Origin: Prochlorococcus sp. AG-402-O16
Lineage (GTDB): Bacteria; Cyanobacteriota; Cyanobacteriia; PCC-6307; Cyanobiaceae
Assembly: GCA_003216415.1 (NCBI GenBank)
Contig: QCIY01000005.1
Location: forward strand, 1-64,000
Direction of reading: 5' to 3'
DNA: 64,000 nucleotides
Each line of letters opens with the position of its first letter. The stretch's first letter is position 1. The notes beneath the pieces are model-generated. The model had not been told where the DNA came from. It saw only the letters and a list, made by a program, of their open reading frames with translations, and did not search any database. Positions 33,173-43,774 of the stretch are shown piece by piece. The position numbers and the translations under genes are program-made.

Positions 33173-34504
33173 TTAATTCTCCTTTGAGAGGGTTTTCCTT
33201 ACTTGATGACCAATATCATTCCTAAAGTACATACCATCAAAATTTATTTCTTTTAAATTTCTGTATGCTTTTTCAAAAACCTTATCAAAATCTTTATCTT
33301 GACAGACAATACTTAAAACTCTTCCACCATCAGTTAATAATTGACCATTTTTACTTAGAGAAGTACCAGAGTCGAAAATTTGGCATTCACATGAGTCAAT
33401 TTCTCCAATTTTTATAGGAAAACCAATTTTATACTCGTTAGGATAACCTTTTGATGTTGCTATTACACAACCACTAACCTTATCAAAAGTATCAATTTTT
33501 TCATCGCCATTTAAATTTCCCATTGAACATTTATCTAAAAGTAATACAAAATTTTGATCCATCAAAGGCATTATTGTTTGGCATTCTGGATCACCAAATC
33601 TACAATTATATTCTATAACTTTCGGCCCAGATTTTGTGAGCATTAATCCAAAATAAATTACGCCTTTATAATCAATATTTTTTCTATTTAGTTCAACTAT
33701 TGTAGGTTCAATTATCTCTTTAATTACTCTATCAAGGTAATCCTCTGTTAATAGTGGTGCAGGAGAATAAGCTCCCATCCCTCCTGTATTTGGACCTTTA
33801 TCATTCTCATTGAGACGTTTATGATCCTGTGCGGTTGGCAGTAATATATATTTCTTTCCATCACATAGAGCAAAAATTGAAACTTCTGGACCCTGAATTT
33901 TTTCTTCTAGAACAACCACATTCCCAGATTTACCAAACTTACCATTGAAGATTGATTCTGCTGCTCTAAAACATTCATCTTTTGAATCGGGAATAAAAAC
34001 TCCTTTACCTGAAGCTAAACCATCTACTTTTACAACCAGTGGCATAGATGAGGAATGGATAATTTGTTTTGCTTCTTCGAAAGAATTTACCTTCCAAAAG
34101 TTTGCAGTTGGAATATTTGCGTCTTTCATAAATTCCTTTGCCCAAGATTTGCTATATTCCAATTTTGCTCCATCTTTGCCTGGGCCAAATACTTTGAAGT
34201 CTTTTTTGCGAAGAAAATCGGCTAATCCATTTGCTAAATGTATTTCTGGTCCTATTACAATTAAATCTATTTTTAAAAAATCAAGTTTTTTTACTAATTC
34301 AATTTTATTGTTGATATCAATTTTTATTCTTTCGCATTTATTGATTCTTTCTGACCCTGCGTTACCAGGGATTAAATAAACCTTCTTTACTAATTCATTT
34401 TTTTGAATAACCCAAGCCAAAGAATTTTCTCTACCACCATTTCCAATTATTAAAATATTCTCTAATCTATTTAAGTTCTTAGAACTTTTTGAATTAATAC
34501 TCAT
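33173..34504 (-). CDS. purD: phosphoribosylamine--glycine ligase
   Basis: Second step of de novo purine synthesis. ATP-grasp enzyme with the N-terminal ILIIGNGGRENSLAW motif, the KVDGLASGKGV loop (about 158-168) and the NTGGMGAYSPAP segment (about 238-249), followed by EYNCRFGDPE (about 296-305). Length 443 aa. It is divergent from purC, 140 bases apart, and sits just upstream of nblS. Confidence 0.95.
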   Translation of the reverse strand: MSINSKSSKNLNRLENILIIGNGGRENSLAWVIQKNELVKKVYLIPGNAGSERINKCERIKIDINNKIELVKKLDFLKIDLIVIGPEIHLANGLADFLRKKDFKVFGPGKDGAKLEYSKSWAKEFMKDANIPTANFWKVNSFEEAKQIIHSSSMPLVVKVDGLASGKGVFIPDSKDECFRAAESIFNGKFGKSGNVVVLEEKIQGPEVSIFALCDGKKYILLPTAQDHKRLNENDKGPNTGGMGAYSPAPLLTEDYLDRVIKEIIEPTIVELNRKNIDYKGVIYFGLMLTKSGPKVIEYNCRFGDPECQTIMPLMDQNFVLLLDKCSMGNLNGDEKIDTFDKVSGCVIATSKGYPNEYKIGFPIKIGEIDSCECQIFDSGTSLSKNGQLLTDGGRVLSIVCQDKDFDKVFEKAYRNLKEINFDGMYFRNDIGHQVRKTLSKEN

Positions 34505-34643
34505 AAAATTTGTTTTTTTTGAAGGTTATAAGGTTTCGATGAAAAATCAGGTAAAATGAAATAAACTACCTTGAAAAGTTGTTCTTTAATAAATATGTTA
34601 ATTCCAAATCTTACTTTTAGTAATCAATTGAGGTCTTCAATTA

Positions 34644-35372
34644 ATGAATAATGAATTTGAGTTGATTTATGAAGGTAAGGCAAAAAAAGTTTTTTCTCAT
34701 GACGATGAAGATAAAGTAATTATTGAATTTAAAGATGATGCTACAGCTTTTAACGCGTTGAAAAAAGCTAAATTTGAAGGGAAGGGAAAACTTAATTGCC
34801 TTATAAGTGCAAAAATTTTTGAAATACTTATAAATAAAAATATTCCCACTCATTTTATTAAACTTTTAAATGAGAATACTTTGATAGCAAAAAAAATAAG
34901 AGTAATTCCTTTAGAAATTGTCCTTAGAAATATTGCTTATGGTTCTTTATGTAAACAAACTACTATCAAACCTGGTACTATCTTGGCAAAACCATTAATT
35001 GATATTTATCTTAAAAATGATGAATTAAATGATCCTCTTATTACACAAGATAGAATTGAATTAATGAATATACTGAGTTCTAGGGATTTAGACTTAATAA
35101 TAGATTTAACTTTAAAAATCAATGGAATCCTGAAAAGTTTTTTTGAAAATATTAAGCTTCAACTTGTAGATTTCAAATTGGAGTTTGGTTATGATTCTAA
35201 AAATAATATAATTCTTGGGGATGAAATAAGCCCTGATAATTGTAGATTATGGGATCTCAATCAGAAAAATGATACAATAGTAAGCCTAGATAAAGACAGA
35301 TTTAGAAATGATTTAGGTGACTTAATTGAAGCATATAGTGAAATTAACCGAAGAATAAATGAATTCGTTTAA
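34644..35372 (+). CDS. purC: phosphoribosylaminoimidazole-succinocarboxamide synthase
   Basis: SAICAR synthetase of purine synthesis. The YEGKAKKVF start motif, the IPLEIVLRNIAYGSL segment (about 90-104), DFKLEFG (about 174-180) and LGDEISPDNCRLWD (about 191-204) identify it. Length 242 aa is the bacterial single-domain form. It opens the + strand run that continues with the Omp85 and lpx genes, after a 44-base gap. Confidence 0.95.
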   Translation: MNNEFELIYEGKAKKVFSHDDEDKVIIEFKDDATAFNALKKAKFEGKGKLNCLISAKIFEILINKNIPTHFIKLLNENTLIAKKIRVIPLEIVLRNIAYGSLCKQTTIKPGTILAKPLIDIYLKNDELNDPLITQDRIELMNILSSRDLDLIIDLTLKINGILKSFFENIKLQLVDFKLEFGYDSKNNIILGDEISPDNCRLWDLNQKNDTIVSLDKDRFRNDLGDLIEAYSEINRRINEFV

Positions 35373-35416
35373 CTCAATTTAATGAATAATGCTTTATTTA
35401 CCATAAATAAAAAACT

Positions 35417-37549
35417 ATGAAAAAACATTTTTTACAATTTGGAAAAGTTTTTACAAATATTGCTTGTTCCCCCTTGATTTTGATATCAAATAACTCAGAA
35501 CTGGCTGCAAGGTATTTGCCTAATCAGAATGAGAAATTAATAACAACTTTAGAAATAAACAACATTAAAGATGATTTAATTCATGGGTTTAATATTCAAC
35601 AAGAGAAAAATATATTTATCGCAGAAAATGAAAAAAATATTAATACAGAAAGTGTTCTTATTTCAGAAATAATTATTGAAGGTTGGGAAGATCATCCTGA
35701 GGGTAGAAAACTTGAATTAGCTGCATATGATTCCATGAGCATAAAGCCTGGAAGCGTTGTGAATAATCAAATTTTAAAACAAAACCTAAATGCAATATAT
35801 GCTAGTGGTTGGTTTTCAGGAGTGAAAATAAATTCTCAAGATGGGCCATTAGGAGTGAGACTTATTGTAAATGTAGTGCCTAATCCAATTTTGAAAAAGG
35901 TTGAACTTAATCCAAAAAACTCTGTGATTTCTGCTGCATTCGTAGACGATATTTTTAAAAATTTTTATGGCACAACTATTAACCTAAATGAATTGCAAAA
36001 TAAAATAGAAATAATAAAAAAGAGTTATGAAAGTAAAGGTTATTCTTTAGCTAGAATTAATGGTCCAGATAGAATCTATGAAAACGGTATAGTAACTTTA
36101 AATGTTTCTGAAGGGATTATATCTGATGTAAAGTTAAGATTCCGGGGATCTGATGATGAAACTATTATCGATGGGAAACCTAGGAAAGGAAAAACAAAAG
36201 ACTGGGTCATAAAAAGAGAATTAAAAACAAAACCAGGTACCATATTTAATAGAAAAACTTTAGAAGCTGATATTAAACGACTCTATGCCACATCATTATT
36301 TGATGATGTCAACGTATCTCTTGGTCCTGATAAGCTAAATCCTGGTCAAGTCATAATTTTTTTAGACTTAAGTGAGCAAAGAACAGGATCATTAACAGGT
36401 GGCCTCGGTTATAGTACTACTGCAGGGGTTTTTGCCTCAATTGGGTTGCAGGAAACGAATGCACTAGGCAGAGCTTGGTCTACAAAAATCAACCTAAATT
36501 TTGGAGAATATTCAACTACCTACAATTTTTCTCTATCTGATCCATGGATTAAGGGAGATAAACATAAAACTTCTTTTAGAACAAATATGTTTCTAAGTAG
36601 AGATTATCCACAAGAATTCAAAAGTGAAGGTAATGGGCGTATATATGCTGTAAATGATGAAAATACTTCAACGACTGATACTTTTTCATCAGTAGTTTTA
36701 GAAAAAACAGGTGGCGGATTTTCTTTCTCAAGGCCTCTTAATGGTGGGGATCCTTTTAAGGTCGCCAAATGGAGAGTTCTTGCAGGTATGAATTTTAAGA
36801 AGGTAAATATGATTGATGGTGATGGGAACAAAAAACCTTATGGCGATACAACCCCAACTACAGGGAATGCAAGTGATATTATCTGTATTGGATTTACTCC
36901 AAATGATGGTTCATGCCCTGAAGAAAATATATTGGTAAGTGTTATTGCAAGTACATCTAGAAATAATTTGAATAATTCTGTAAACCCAACTTCGGGTAAT
37001 AAATTAATCTTTGGAACTGAACAGTTTATTTCAATGGGTCATAAATCTCCAACTTTTAATAGAATGAAAGGCACATACAAATTTTTTATACCAACAAAAT
37101 TAATCAATTTTACCAAAGAATGTAAGTCTAGTGATGCTACTAGTGAAGATTGTCCTCAAACTATTGGTTTTCAATTAACGGCTGGAACTATCGTTGGGGA
37201 ATTACCTCCTTATGAAGCATTTTGTATGGGAGGTACGTCATCTGTTAGAGGTTACGGATCTTGTGACTTGGCTGTAAGTAAAAGTTTTGTTGAGGCTTCA
37301 GCAGAGTATAGATTTCCTATTTGGAGAATGATATCAGGAGCTTTATTTGTTGATGCAGGAAGTGATTTAGGCTCTCAAAAGGATGTCCCGGGAAAACCTG
37401 GTGAATTATTGCAGAAATCAGGTTCTGGTTATTCGCTTGGAGGTTCAGTTGGAGTAAAAACGCCAATTGGTCCATTGAGAATAGATATTGCTAGTAAGGA
37501 TCTAAGTGGAGATTGGAGATATACACTTGGAGTGGGATGGAAGTTTTAA
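35417..37549 (+). CDS. Omp85/BamA-type outer-membrane protein
   Basis: A 710-aa outer-membrane protein of the BamA/Toc75 family. After an N-terminal export region, POTRA-type repeats lie at about 75-155, 156-230 and 235-325, and a 16-strand-like beta-barrel follows to the C-terminus, ending in an aromatic residue (GWKF). The barrel loop motif GGTSSVRGY is at about 607-615. It should insert beta-barrel proteins into the outer membrane. The lpx genes follow directly, with lpxC starting at the next base. Confidence 0.9.
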   Translation: MKKHFLQFGKVFTNIACSPLILISNNSELAARYLPNQNEKLITTLEINNIKDDLIHGFNIQQEKNIFIAENEKNINTESVLISEIIIEGWEDHPEGRKLELAAYDSMSIKPGSVVNNQILKQNLNAIYASGWFSGVKINSQDGPLGVRLIVNVVPNPILKKVELNPKNSVISAAFVDDIFKNFYGTTINLNELQNKIEIIKKSYESKGYSLARINGPDRIYENGIVTLNVSEGIISDVKLRFRGSDDETIIDGKPRKGKTKDWVIKRELKTKPGTIFNRKTLEADIKRLYATSLFDDVNVSLGPDKLNPGQVIIFLDLSEQRTGSLTGGLGYSTTAGVFASIGLQETNALGRAWSTKINLNFGEYSTTYNFSLSDPWIKGDKHKTSFRTNMFLSRDYPQEFKSEGNGRIYAVNDENTSTTDTFSSVVLEKTGGGFSFSRPLNGGDPFKVAKWRVLAGMNFKKVNMIDGDGNKKPYGDTTPTTGNASDIICIGFTPNDGSCPEENILVSVIASTSRNNLNNSVNPTSGNKLIFGTEQFISMGHKSPTFNRMKGTYKFFIPTKLINFTKECKSSDATSEDCPQTIGFQLTAGTIVGELPPYEAFCMGGTSSVRGYGSCDLAVSKSFVEASAEYRFPIWRMISGALFVDAGSDLGSQKDVPGKPGELLQKSGSGYSLGGSVGVKTPIGPLRIDIASKDLSGDWRYTLGVGWKF

Positions 37550-38386
37550 GTGTTTTCTTGGCCTACTAATTATGATTATTGTTATACCTTAGCGGGTGTT
37601 ATTTCTAGAGAAGGTATTGGTCTGCATAGTGGAGAAACAACAAGAGTCACAATTTCTTCTTATGAAAAAGAGGGATATTATATTTCTTTTAGGGATAAAC
37701 CAAATGAGATTTTTAAGTTAACCCAGGATTTAATAGGAAGTACTATGCTTTGTACGGCGGTGAAATTAGGGGGAAGAAATTTATACACTATTGAACATTT
37801 ATTATCTTCGTTGGCTGGCTGTGGATTAAGTTATATACATATTGAGGTTGATGGGAAAGAGATCCCTCTTTTAGATGGATCGGCAATTCAGTGGGTTAGA
37901 GATTTTGAAGAAGTTGGGATAAAAAAGGCACCTAAACCAGATAATTTTTTTCGAGAGATTAATAAATCAATAATTTTATATAAAGAAAGCTCAGTAATAG
38001 CGGCAACCCCCTCTGAAAAAATTACTATTATATCAACAATAAATTTTTCCTATAAAGCAATTGGGAATCAAACTTTTGTGATTGATTTAAATCCAAAAAG
38101 TTTTGTTGAAATGATTGCTCCAGCAAGAACATTCGGTTTTAAGGATCAATTTCAAGAGTTAAGTGAACTTGGATTAATAAAGGGAGGAAGTTTAGAAAAT
38201 GCTCTTGTTTGTGATGGCGATGGATGGGTTAATCCACCATTAAGATTTGATAATGAACCAATAAGACATAAAATTTTGGACCTAATTGGGGACTTGGCTT
38301 TGGTAGGGTTACCTAAGGCTCAAATTTTAGTTTATAAAGGATCACATTCTTTAAATGCTTTATTGGCCTCATCGCTAAAAATTTAA
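37550..38386 (+). CDS. lpxC: UDP-3-O-acyl-N-acetylglucosamine deacetylase
   Basis: Committed, Zn-dependent step of lipid A synthesis. The zinc ligands H83 ([10 protein letters not shown]), H240 and D244 (HKILDLIGD) are present, with the RTFGFKDQ motif near 193-200. Length 278 aa is slightly short but full. GTG start immediately after the Omp85 stop indicates translational coupling. Confidence 0.94.
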   Translation: MFSWPTNYDYCYTLAGVISREGIGLHSGETTRVTISSYEKEGYYISFRDKPNEIFKLTQDLIGSTMLCTAVKLGGRNLYTIEHLLSSLAGCGLSYIHIEVDGKEIPLLDGSAIQWVRDFEEVGIKKAPKPDNFFREINKSIILYKESSVIAATPSEKITIISTINFSYKAIGNQTFVIDLNPKSFVEMIAPARTFGFKDQFQELSELGLIKGGSLENALVCDGDGWVNPPLRFDNEPIRHKILDLIGDLALVGLPKAQILVYKGSHSLNALLASSLKI

Positions 38387-38403
38387 CTTTATCTTTAATT
38401 ATT

Positions 38404-38862
38404 TTGGAAAAGAAATTATCCGGTGAAAATAATCAACTCTCCTCTGAGAAAATATTAGGTTTATTACCTCACAGATATCCTTTTGCTCTTGTGGATAAAG
38501 TCATAGAGTATATTCCTGGGGAGCGGGCCATCGCCGTAAAAAATGTAACTATAAATGAGCCGCAATTTCAAGGACACTTTCCTGAGAGACCCTTAATGCC
38601 TGGAGTGCTCATTGTTGAATCAATGGCACAAGTTGGGGGAATAATAGTAACTCAAATGCCAGATCTCCCCAAAGGACTTTTCGTCTTTGCGGGAATCAAT
38701 AACGTTAAATTCAGAAGGCCTGTTGTACCTGGAGATCAATTGATAATTACTTGTGAATTATTGAGTATTAAAAGACAAAGATTTGGCAAGGTAAAAGGTG
38801 AGGCACATGTTGATGGGAAGTTGGCTTGTGCTGGAGAATTAATGTTTTCATTAGTTGATTAG
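38404..38862 (+). CDS. fabZ: 3-hydroxyacyl-ACP dehydratase
   Basis: Hot-dog-fold dehydratase of fatty acid elongation, also feeding lipid A acyl chains. Catalytic H58 lies in [13 protein letters not shown] and E72 in VLIVESMAQ. The [11 protein letters not shown] motif (about 21-31) is typical. The start is TTG and the length 152 aa is normal. It lies between lpxC and lpxA. Confidence 0.94.
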   Translation: MEKKLSGENNQLSSEKILGLLPHRYPFALVDKVIEYIPGERAIAVKNVTINEPQFQGHFPERPLMPGVLIVESMAQVGGIIVTQMPDLPKGLFVFAGINNVKFRRPVVPGDQLIITCELLSIKRQRFGKVKGEAHVDGKLACAGELMFSLVD

Positions 38863-38866
38863 TAAT

Positions 38867-39709
38867 ATGAAGAATAAAAATAATGAATCAAAAGCAGCCT
38901 TCGAAGGTGTAAAAGTTCACCCAAATGCTTTTGTTGATCCTAATGCAGAATTGAATGATGGTGTCATTATTTCTCAAGGAGCAATTATCGGTCCTAATGT
39001 GACTATCGGGAAAGGAACCGAAATAGGACCAAATGCTGTTATCACTGGAAGAACTCAAATTGGTATGAACAACAAAGTTTTCCCAAATGTTTTTATAGGT
39101 CAGGATCCCCAAGATCTTAAATATAAAGGGGCATCTTCAGAAGTAATTATTGGAGATAATAATACTTTTAGAGAATGTGTAACTATTAATAAGGCAACTG
39201 ATGAAGGAGAAAAAACTATTATTGGTAATAATAATTTGTTAATGGCTTATAGCCATATAGGTCATAATTGTGAACTTGCGAATGGGATAGTTTTATCAAA
39301 TAGTGTTCAAGTTGCAGGTCATGTAAAGATTGAAGATAAAGCTATTATTGGGGGCTGTTTAGGTATTCATCAATTTGTACATATTGGGTACTTAGCAATG
39401 ATTGGAGGAATGACTAGGGTAGATAGAGATGTCCCTCCTTTTTGTTTGGCTGAAGGACATCCAGGAAGATTGAGAGGTTTGAATAGGATTGGGATCAAAA
39501 GAAGTGGTTTAATGGAAAATAAAGATTTTGATTTAAAATTACTTCAAAGTACTTGGAATCTTCTCTTCAAATCTAATGAAGCGATTCTAAATTCATTAGA
39601 AAAAGCAATGAAAGGAGATTTAGATCTTTCATCTTCAAAATTATGTAGTTTTTTAAAAGAATCAATTTCTAAAGAAAGACGAGGACCAATGCCTTTAATT
39701 AATTTATGA
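38867..39709 (+). CDS. lpxA: UDP-N-acetylglucosamine acyltransferase
   Basis: First enzyme of lipid A synthesis, a left-handed beta-helix built from hexapeptide repeats that is visible through residues 15-190. The catalytic pair HIGH (H130 and H133, by analogy with the E. coli enzyme) is in the AYSHIGHNC segment, and the IHQF and GHPGRLRGLN motifs follow. ATG at 38867 gives 280 aa; an upstream TTG would add four residues and overlap fabZ. Confidence 0.94.
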   Translation: MKNKNNESKAAFEGVKVHPNAFVDPNAELNDGVIISQGAIIGPNVTIGKGTEIGPNAVITGRTQIGMNNKVFPNVFIGQDPQDLKYKGASSEVIIGDNNTFRECVTINKATDEGEKTIIGNNNLLMAYSHIGHNCELANGIVLSNSVQVAGHVKIEDKAIIGGCLGIHQFVHIGYLAMIGGMTRVDRDVPPFCLAEGHPGRLRGLNRIGIKRSGLMENKDFDLKLLQSTWNLLFKSNEAILNSLEKAMKGDLDLSSSKLCSFLKESISKERRGPMPLINL

Positions 39710-40884
39710 ATAAAAAGATATTTATAAGTACTGGAGAAGTCTCTGGAGATTTGCACGGAAGTTTGTTATCAAAAGCATTATTAGATGAAGCGAAAAAAAA
39801 ATCTATAGATATAGAAATTTGTGGATTAGGTGGTGAAAGAATGAAAAAAGAAGGTGTAAAAATTCTTCAAGATACTACATCCATTAGTGCAATTGGAATT
39901 TGGGAGGCTTTGCCTCTTATTCTTCCAACATTAAGAATCCAAAAAAGATTTTATAAATTTCTAAAAAAATATCCTCCAGATTGCTTAATTTTGATTGACT
40001 ATATGGGTCCTAATATAAAAATTGGAATTAAATTAAAGAGATCCAAGACTAAAATTCCAATTTTTTACTATATTGCTCCTCAAGAGTGGGCTTGGAGGGT
40101 TGGGAATAATAGTTCGAGAAGTTTAATAAATTTTTCAGATAAAATTTTTGCGATTTTCAAGAAAGAAGCTGCATTTTATAAAAAGAGGGGTGGAAATGTT
40201 ATGTGGGTTGGCCATCCAATGATTGATTTAACAAAAAAACTTCCTCTAAAGAGAGATGCCCGAACTATTCTCAACCTTAGCCCAAATCAAAACATCCTAC
40301 TTTTAATGCCTGCTTCAAGACCTCAAGAATTGAACTATATATTACCCACTTTTATGAAGGCGGCTAGAAAATTACAACAAAAATATCCAAGTTTGGTTGT
40401 CTATATTCCATCCTGCAGGGAAGTTTTTGATGAAAGATTCAAAAAGGCCTTAAGAAAATATCAAGTGATAGGACATGTGATTTCTCAAAAAGATAATGCA
40501 AGATTAAAGCCTTATATTTATTCGCTCACTAAAATTGCTCTTTGCAAATCTGGGACAGTTAATATGGAATTAGCTTTATATGGAATACCTCAGATTGTTG
40601 GTTATAGAGTAAGTAGGATTACAGCTTTTATTGCAAAATATATTCTTAATTTCAAAGTGAGATTTATTTCCCCTGTAAATTTATTAGTCAATAAATTAAT
40701 AATCCCTGAGTTTGTGCAGAAAGAGTTTGACGAAAAGAAAATCTTCTATAAATCTTGTAGGATTCTTGAGGGGAACTCAGAAAAAATAAAAATAAAAAAA
40801 GGTTATGCTTTTTTAAAAAAAGAGTTAGGTGAATCGGGCGTAGTCCAGAGAGCTGCTAAAGAGATTATTAATTGTATTATTTAA
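39706..40884 (+). CDS. lpxB: lipid-A-disaccharide synthase
   Basis: GT19 glycosyltransferase that condenses UDP-diacyl-GlcN with lipid X. The N-terminal STGEVSGDLHG motif (about 8-18), CLILIDYMGPNIKIG (about 85-99), YIAPQEWAWR and ALCKSGTVNMELALYG near 284-299 identify it. Its ATG overlaps the lpxA stop by 4 bases (ATGA). Length 392 aa is normal. Confidence 0.94.
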   Translation: MNKKIFISTGEVSGDLHGSLLSKALLDEAKKKSIDIEICGLGGERMKKEGVKILQDTTSISAIGIWEALPLILPTLRIQKRFYKFLKKYPPDCLILIDYMGPNIKIGIKLKRSKTKIPIFYYIAPQEWAWRVGNNSSRSLINFSDKIFAIFKKEAAFYKKRGGNVMWVGHPMIDLTKKLPLKRDARTILNLSPNQNILLLMPASRPQELNYILPTFMKAARKLQQKYPSLVVYIPSCREVFDERFKKALRKYQVIGHVISQKDNARLKPYIYSLTKIALCKSGTVNMELALYGIPQIVGYRVSRITAFIAKYILNFKVRFISPVNLLVNKLIIPEFVQKEFDEKKIFYKSCRILEGNSEKIKIKKGYAFLKKELGESGVVQRAAKEIINCII

Positions 40885-40900
40885 ATTTTATAATAAAGAA

Positions 40901-41503
40901 ATGAAATACCTCTTACCTCTTATAATTGCTCTTTCAATATTTATTAACCCTATAAATACTTTTGCAGAGGAATTGATTCTTGCAGGAGGTTGTTTTTGGT
41001 GTTTAGAACATGATTTAGAGTCATTAAAGGGGGTAAATTTTGTGCAAAGTGGTTATTCAGGTGGAGATTTGCAAAATCCTACTTACGAAAATCATGAAGG
41101 ACATCAGGAAGTGGTTTTGGTAGACTATGATTCCAAATTGGTAACTTTACCCGAGATACTTAGGCTCTATTTCAGAAATATTGATCCTCAGGACGGCAAG
41201 GGTCAATTTTGTGATCGTGGAGATTCTTACAGGCCAGTGATCTTTTTCAAAGATGCAACTGAGAAAAGTGATGCAATAAATGCAATTGTTTCCGCCTCTA
41301 ATGAATTGCGTGTGCCATTAGAAAAAATATCTGTAGAACTAAAATCAAAAGTTCAATTTTGGTTGGCTGAAGAATATCATCAGGATTTTGCTGAGAGAAA
41401 TGAATTAAAATATAAGTTCTACAGATTCTCATGTGGGAGAGATCAGAGGTTGGATAAATTATGGGGTGATAACGCTAGATCAACAAATCTTTGGAATGAA
41501 TGA
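40901..41503 (+). CDS. msrA: secreted peptide-methionine (S)-S-oxide reductase
   Basis: Repairs oxidised methionine in proteins. The active-site motif GCFWC places catalytic C31 and C34, and EDQYHQD-like (EEYHQDF near 164-170) completes the site. An N-terminal signal peptide (about 1-22, ending in NTFA) predicts action outside the cytoplasm, perhaps in the periplasm or lumen. It follows lpxB after 16 bases. Confidence 0.9.
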   Translation: MKYLLPLIIALSIFINPINTFAEELILAGGCFWCLEHDLESLKGVNFVQSGYSGGDLQNPTYENHEGHQEVVLVDYDSKLVTLPEILRLYFRNIDPQDGKGQFCDRGDSYRPVIFFKDATEKSDAINAIVSASNELRVPLEKISVELKSKVQFWLAEEYHQDFAERNELKYKFYRFSCGRDQRLDKLWGDNARSTNLWNE

Positions 41504-41514
41504 TTTAAATATAG

Positions 41515-42987
41515 TTATTTATTTTTAATCCATTGAACAAGAGTTTTAACTCCAAAACCGGTTGCACCTGATGGATTAATTCCCTTATTCTTATCAGTCC
41601 AACAAGTCCCAGCAATATCAATATGAGCCCATTTAATCTCTGTATCAAAGAATTCCTCTAAAAACAAAGCAGCAGTTATTGACCCACCTGCTCTAGGACC
41701 TGTATTTTTCATGTCAGCTATATGAGACTTTAACCCCTCCTTATAAGATTTTTGTAAAGGCATTTGCCATAATTCTTCTCCGGACTGGACTGATGCAGCT
41801 TTTAGGTCATTTGCTAGATCATCATTATTGCTCCAGAATCCAGCAACATCATTTCCTAATGCAACAACAATGGCTCCTGTTAAAGTGGCGAGATCTATTA
41901 TTGAATCCGGTTTTAAATTGGATGCGTATGTTAAAGCATCAGCTAATGTGAGTCTACCCTCTGCATCAGTGTTATTTATTTCAATTGTCTTACCATTAGA
42001 TGCCTTAACTACATCTCCAGGATGTACTGCAGATCCATTTATCATGTTTTCGCAAGCTGCCACAATAAAATGAATTTCTAATCCCTTTGGTTTTATTGCT
42101 CCAAGTGCTTTTGCTGCTCCTAAAACTGCAGCGCTTCCGCCCATATCATATTTCATCATTTCAATTTGAGAGGCTCCTACTTTCAGATTGTATCCTCCAG
42201 AATCAAAGGTTAAACCCTTCCCAACAAGGGCAATCTTTTCTTTTATATGTCCCTCTGACTTTAAAGTAAGATGTATAAATTTAGGATCTAGATCAGAACC
42301 TTTTGCTACAGCTAAATATGCACCCATTCCTAAATCTTCACAATCTTTTGCCTCTAAAATTTTTACTTCCAAACCATGATCTTTAGCTATTTGAGAAGCC
42401 TGTATAGACATTTCCTGAGGTGTAAGACTATTAGGAGGTGCCGCAACAAGTCTTCTAGCTAGTTCCACACCTTCACATATTTGTGCTGTCTCTTCAAAGC
42501 TAATATTCTCAAATTTTTCTAAATTCAAAAACTCTATTTTTTTAAGAACTTTCTTTTCATCTTTTTTCTTATTGAATCTATTGTCCTTATAGGCAGATAA
42601 TCTGGCTGACTCTGCTAATTGATTTATTTCTAGTTCTGAATTTATTAATTCCCAAGGTAGCAAGATGCTGATTTTTTCATGTTTATCAACAGTTTTCCTA
42701 ACTAGATTTCCTATAGAGTTTTTTATATCACTTTTATTTAGGTCTTTTGATTTGCCAAGACCAACTATGATTAAAGTCTCTAATTTTTGATCTAAAAATT
42801 CAAAGCTTAAAGTTTTTCCTTTTTCTCCTTTGAATTTTTTTTGAGTAACTTTTTTTAGTAATAATTTTGGGTCAACAACAAATTTTATGTTTTCAAGTTG
42901 GCTTGCAATTTCTTCCTCCAAAACACCAAAAATTAATGAAGCACCTTGCCAGTTATCTAGATTTTTTTGGAATGTGGAAAATTGCAT
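41515..42987 (-). CDS. pepA: leucyl aminopeptidase
   Basis: M17 metallo-aminopeptidase. The catalytic C-terminal domain has [27 protein letters not shown] and the metal-binding NTDAEGRL segment (near 340-347). Length 490 aa with a normal N-terminal domain. It is expected to trim N-terminal residues from peptides in the cytoplasm. It converges on msrA with 11 bases between them. Confidence 0.95.
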   Translation of the reverse strand: MQFSTFQKNLDNWQGASLIFGVLEEEIASQLENIKFVVDPKLLLKKVTQKKFKGEKGKTLSFEFLDQKLETLIIVGLGKSKDLNKSDIKNSIGNLVRKTVDKHEKISILLPWELINSELEINQLAESARLSAYKDNRFNKKKDEKKVLKKIEFLNLEKFENISFEETAQICEGVELARRLVAAPPNSLTPQEMSIQASQIAKDHGLEVKILEAKDCEDLGMGAYLAVAKGSDLDPKFIHLTLKSEGHIKEKIALVGKGLTFDSGGYNLKVGASQIEMMKYDMGGSAAVLGAAKALGAIKPKGLEIHFIVAACENMINGSAVHPGDVVKASNGKTIEINNTDAEGRLTLADALTYASNLKPDSIIDLATLTGAIVVALGNDVAGFWSNNDDLANDLKAASVQSGEELWQMPLQKSYKEGLKSHIADMKNTGPRAGGSITAALFLEEFFDTEIKWAHIDIAGTCWTDKNKGINPSGATGFGVKTLVQWIKNK

Positions 42988-43011
42988 TTGTAAAATGGAT
43001 TTAATTAACTT

Positions 43012-43623
43012 TTAGTTGTTTGTGAAAGTAGTTGCCCACCTATCTCGAGTTTCTTTATTAAAAGGTGGTAACCATAAATATATCAGTTGCTGTTCTAATT
43101 TACGTCTTAATTTTACTTCTTTAGGTACATCTAAGAAGAAACGAATATCTTGGTGACTTGAGAGTTTGCTATGAGCTAGGGCTTCTTTATAGTTCATGAG
43201 GTAATTTTTACAGTCATGTTCTCCCTTCCATCTCTTATTTGCTGAATTTGTTTCTCCTATATATAGGATTATTTTAGAACTCTCCATCGAGTCAATTACA
43301 AAATACATTGCTGGCCCATTGTGTATATATTGATTGGTTCTCCAAAAGTTCAATGATAATGGCTGCAGGGAAAACGGATCAATTTTTCTTTCATTGGAAA
43401 TTGTATTTATAGGAAGACTTGTTTGGTGCAAAGTTTTATTATGAGTATCTTTTGAAATTTTGAATTGGTGATTATATATTCTATCTCTCCATTCAGTTAG
43501 GATTTCGCCTTTGATTTTTAGATTATTTGAGTGTTGAAAATTAATTGATGTATTTTCATTTGAACCAAATAATTCAAATTGTCTATTTTGGTTTGAAATA
43601 TTATTTACGTTAAATTTTTCCAA
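43012..43623 (-). CDS. GIY-YIG nuclease-like protein
   Basis: A 203-aa protein whose C-terminal half (about 98-195) resembles a GIY-YIG domain: AMYFVID (in place of GIY), ILYIGET (YIG motif near 118-124), then K-R-W-K-G-E-H and a later Glu in KLEQQLIYLW. The N-terminal 90 residues are polar and unassigned. Whether the catalytic residues support nuclease activity is uncertain. The start is TTG. Confidence 0.65.
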   Translation of the reverse strand: MEKFNVNNISNQNRQFELFGSNENTSINFQHSNNLKIKGEILTEWRDRIYNHQFKISKDTHNKTLHQTSLPINTISNERKIDPFSLQPLSLNFWRTNQYIHNGPAMYFVIDSMESSKIILYIGETNSANKRWKGEHDCKNYLMNYKEALAHSKLSSHQDIRFFLDVPKEVKLRRKLEQQLIYLWLPPFNKETRDRWATTFTNN

Positions 43624-43774
43624 TATTTTTGAAACATCTCTACTAAATTTAATTCTGAAAAAATATAAATCAAAGAATTATTTATAAACTAAAATTTATT
43701 AATGTTCTAATCAATTTAAAAGATTCTTGTTATCTTGTAATTGAGCCTTAATCTTGCGAAGTAAAAAAATAGAA

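Noticed and set aside
34641-34853. Open frame antisense to the start of purC
   Set aside because: purC has clear family motifs on the other strand; the antisense frame has only AT-biased composition.
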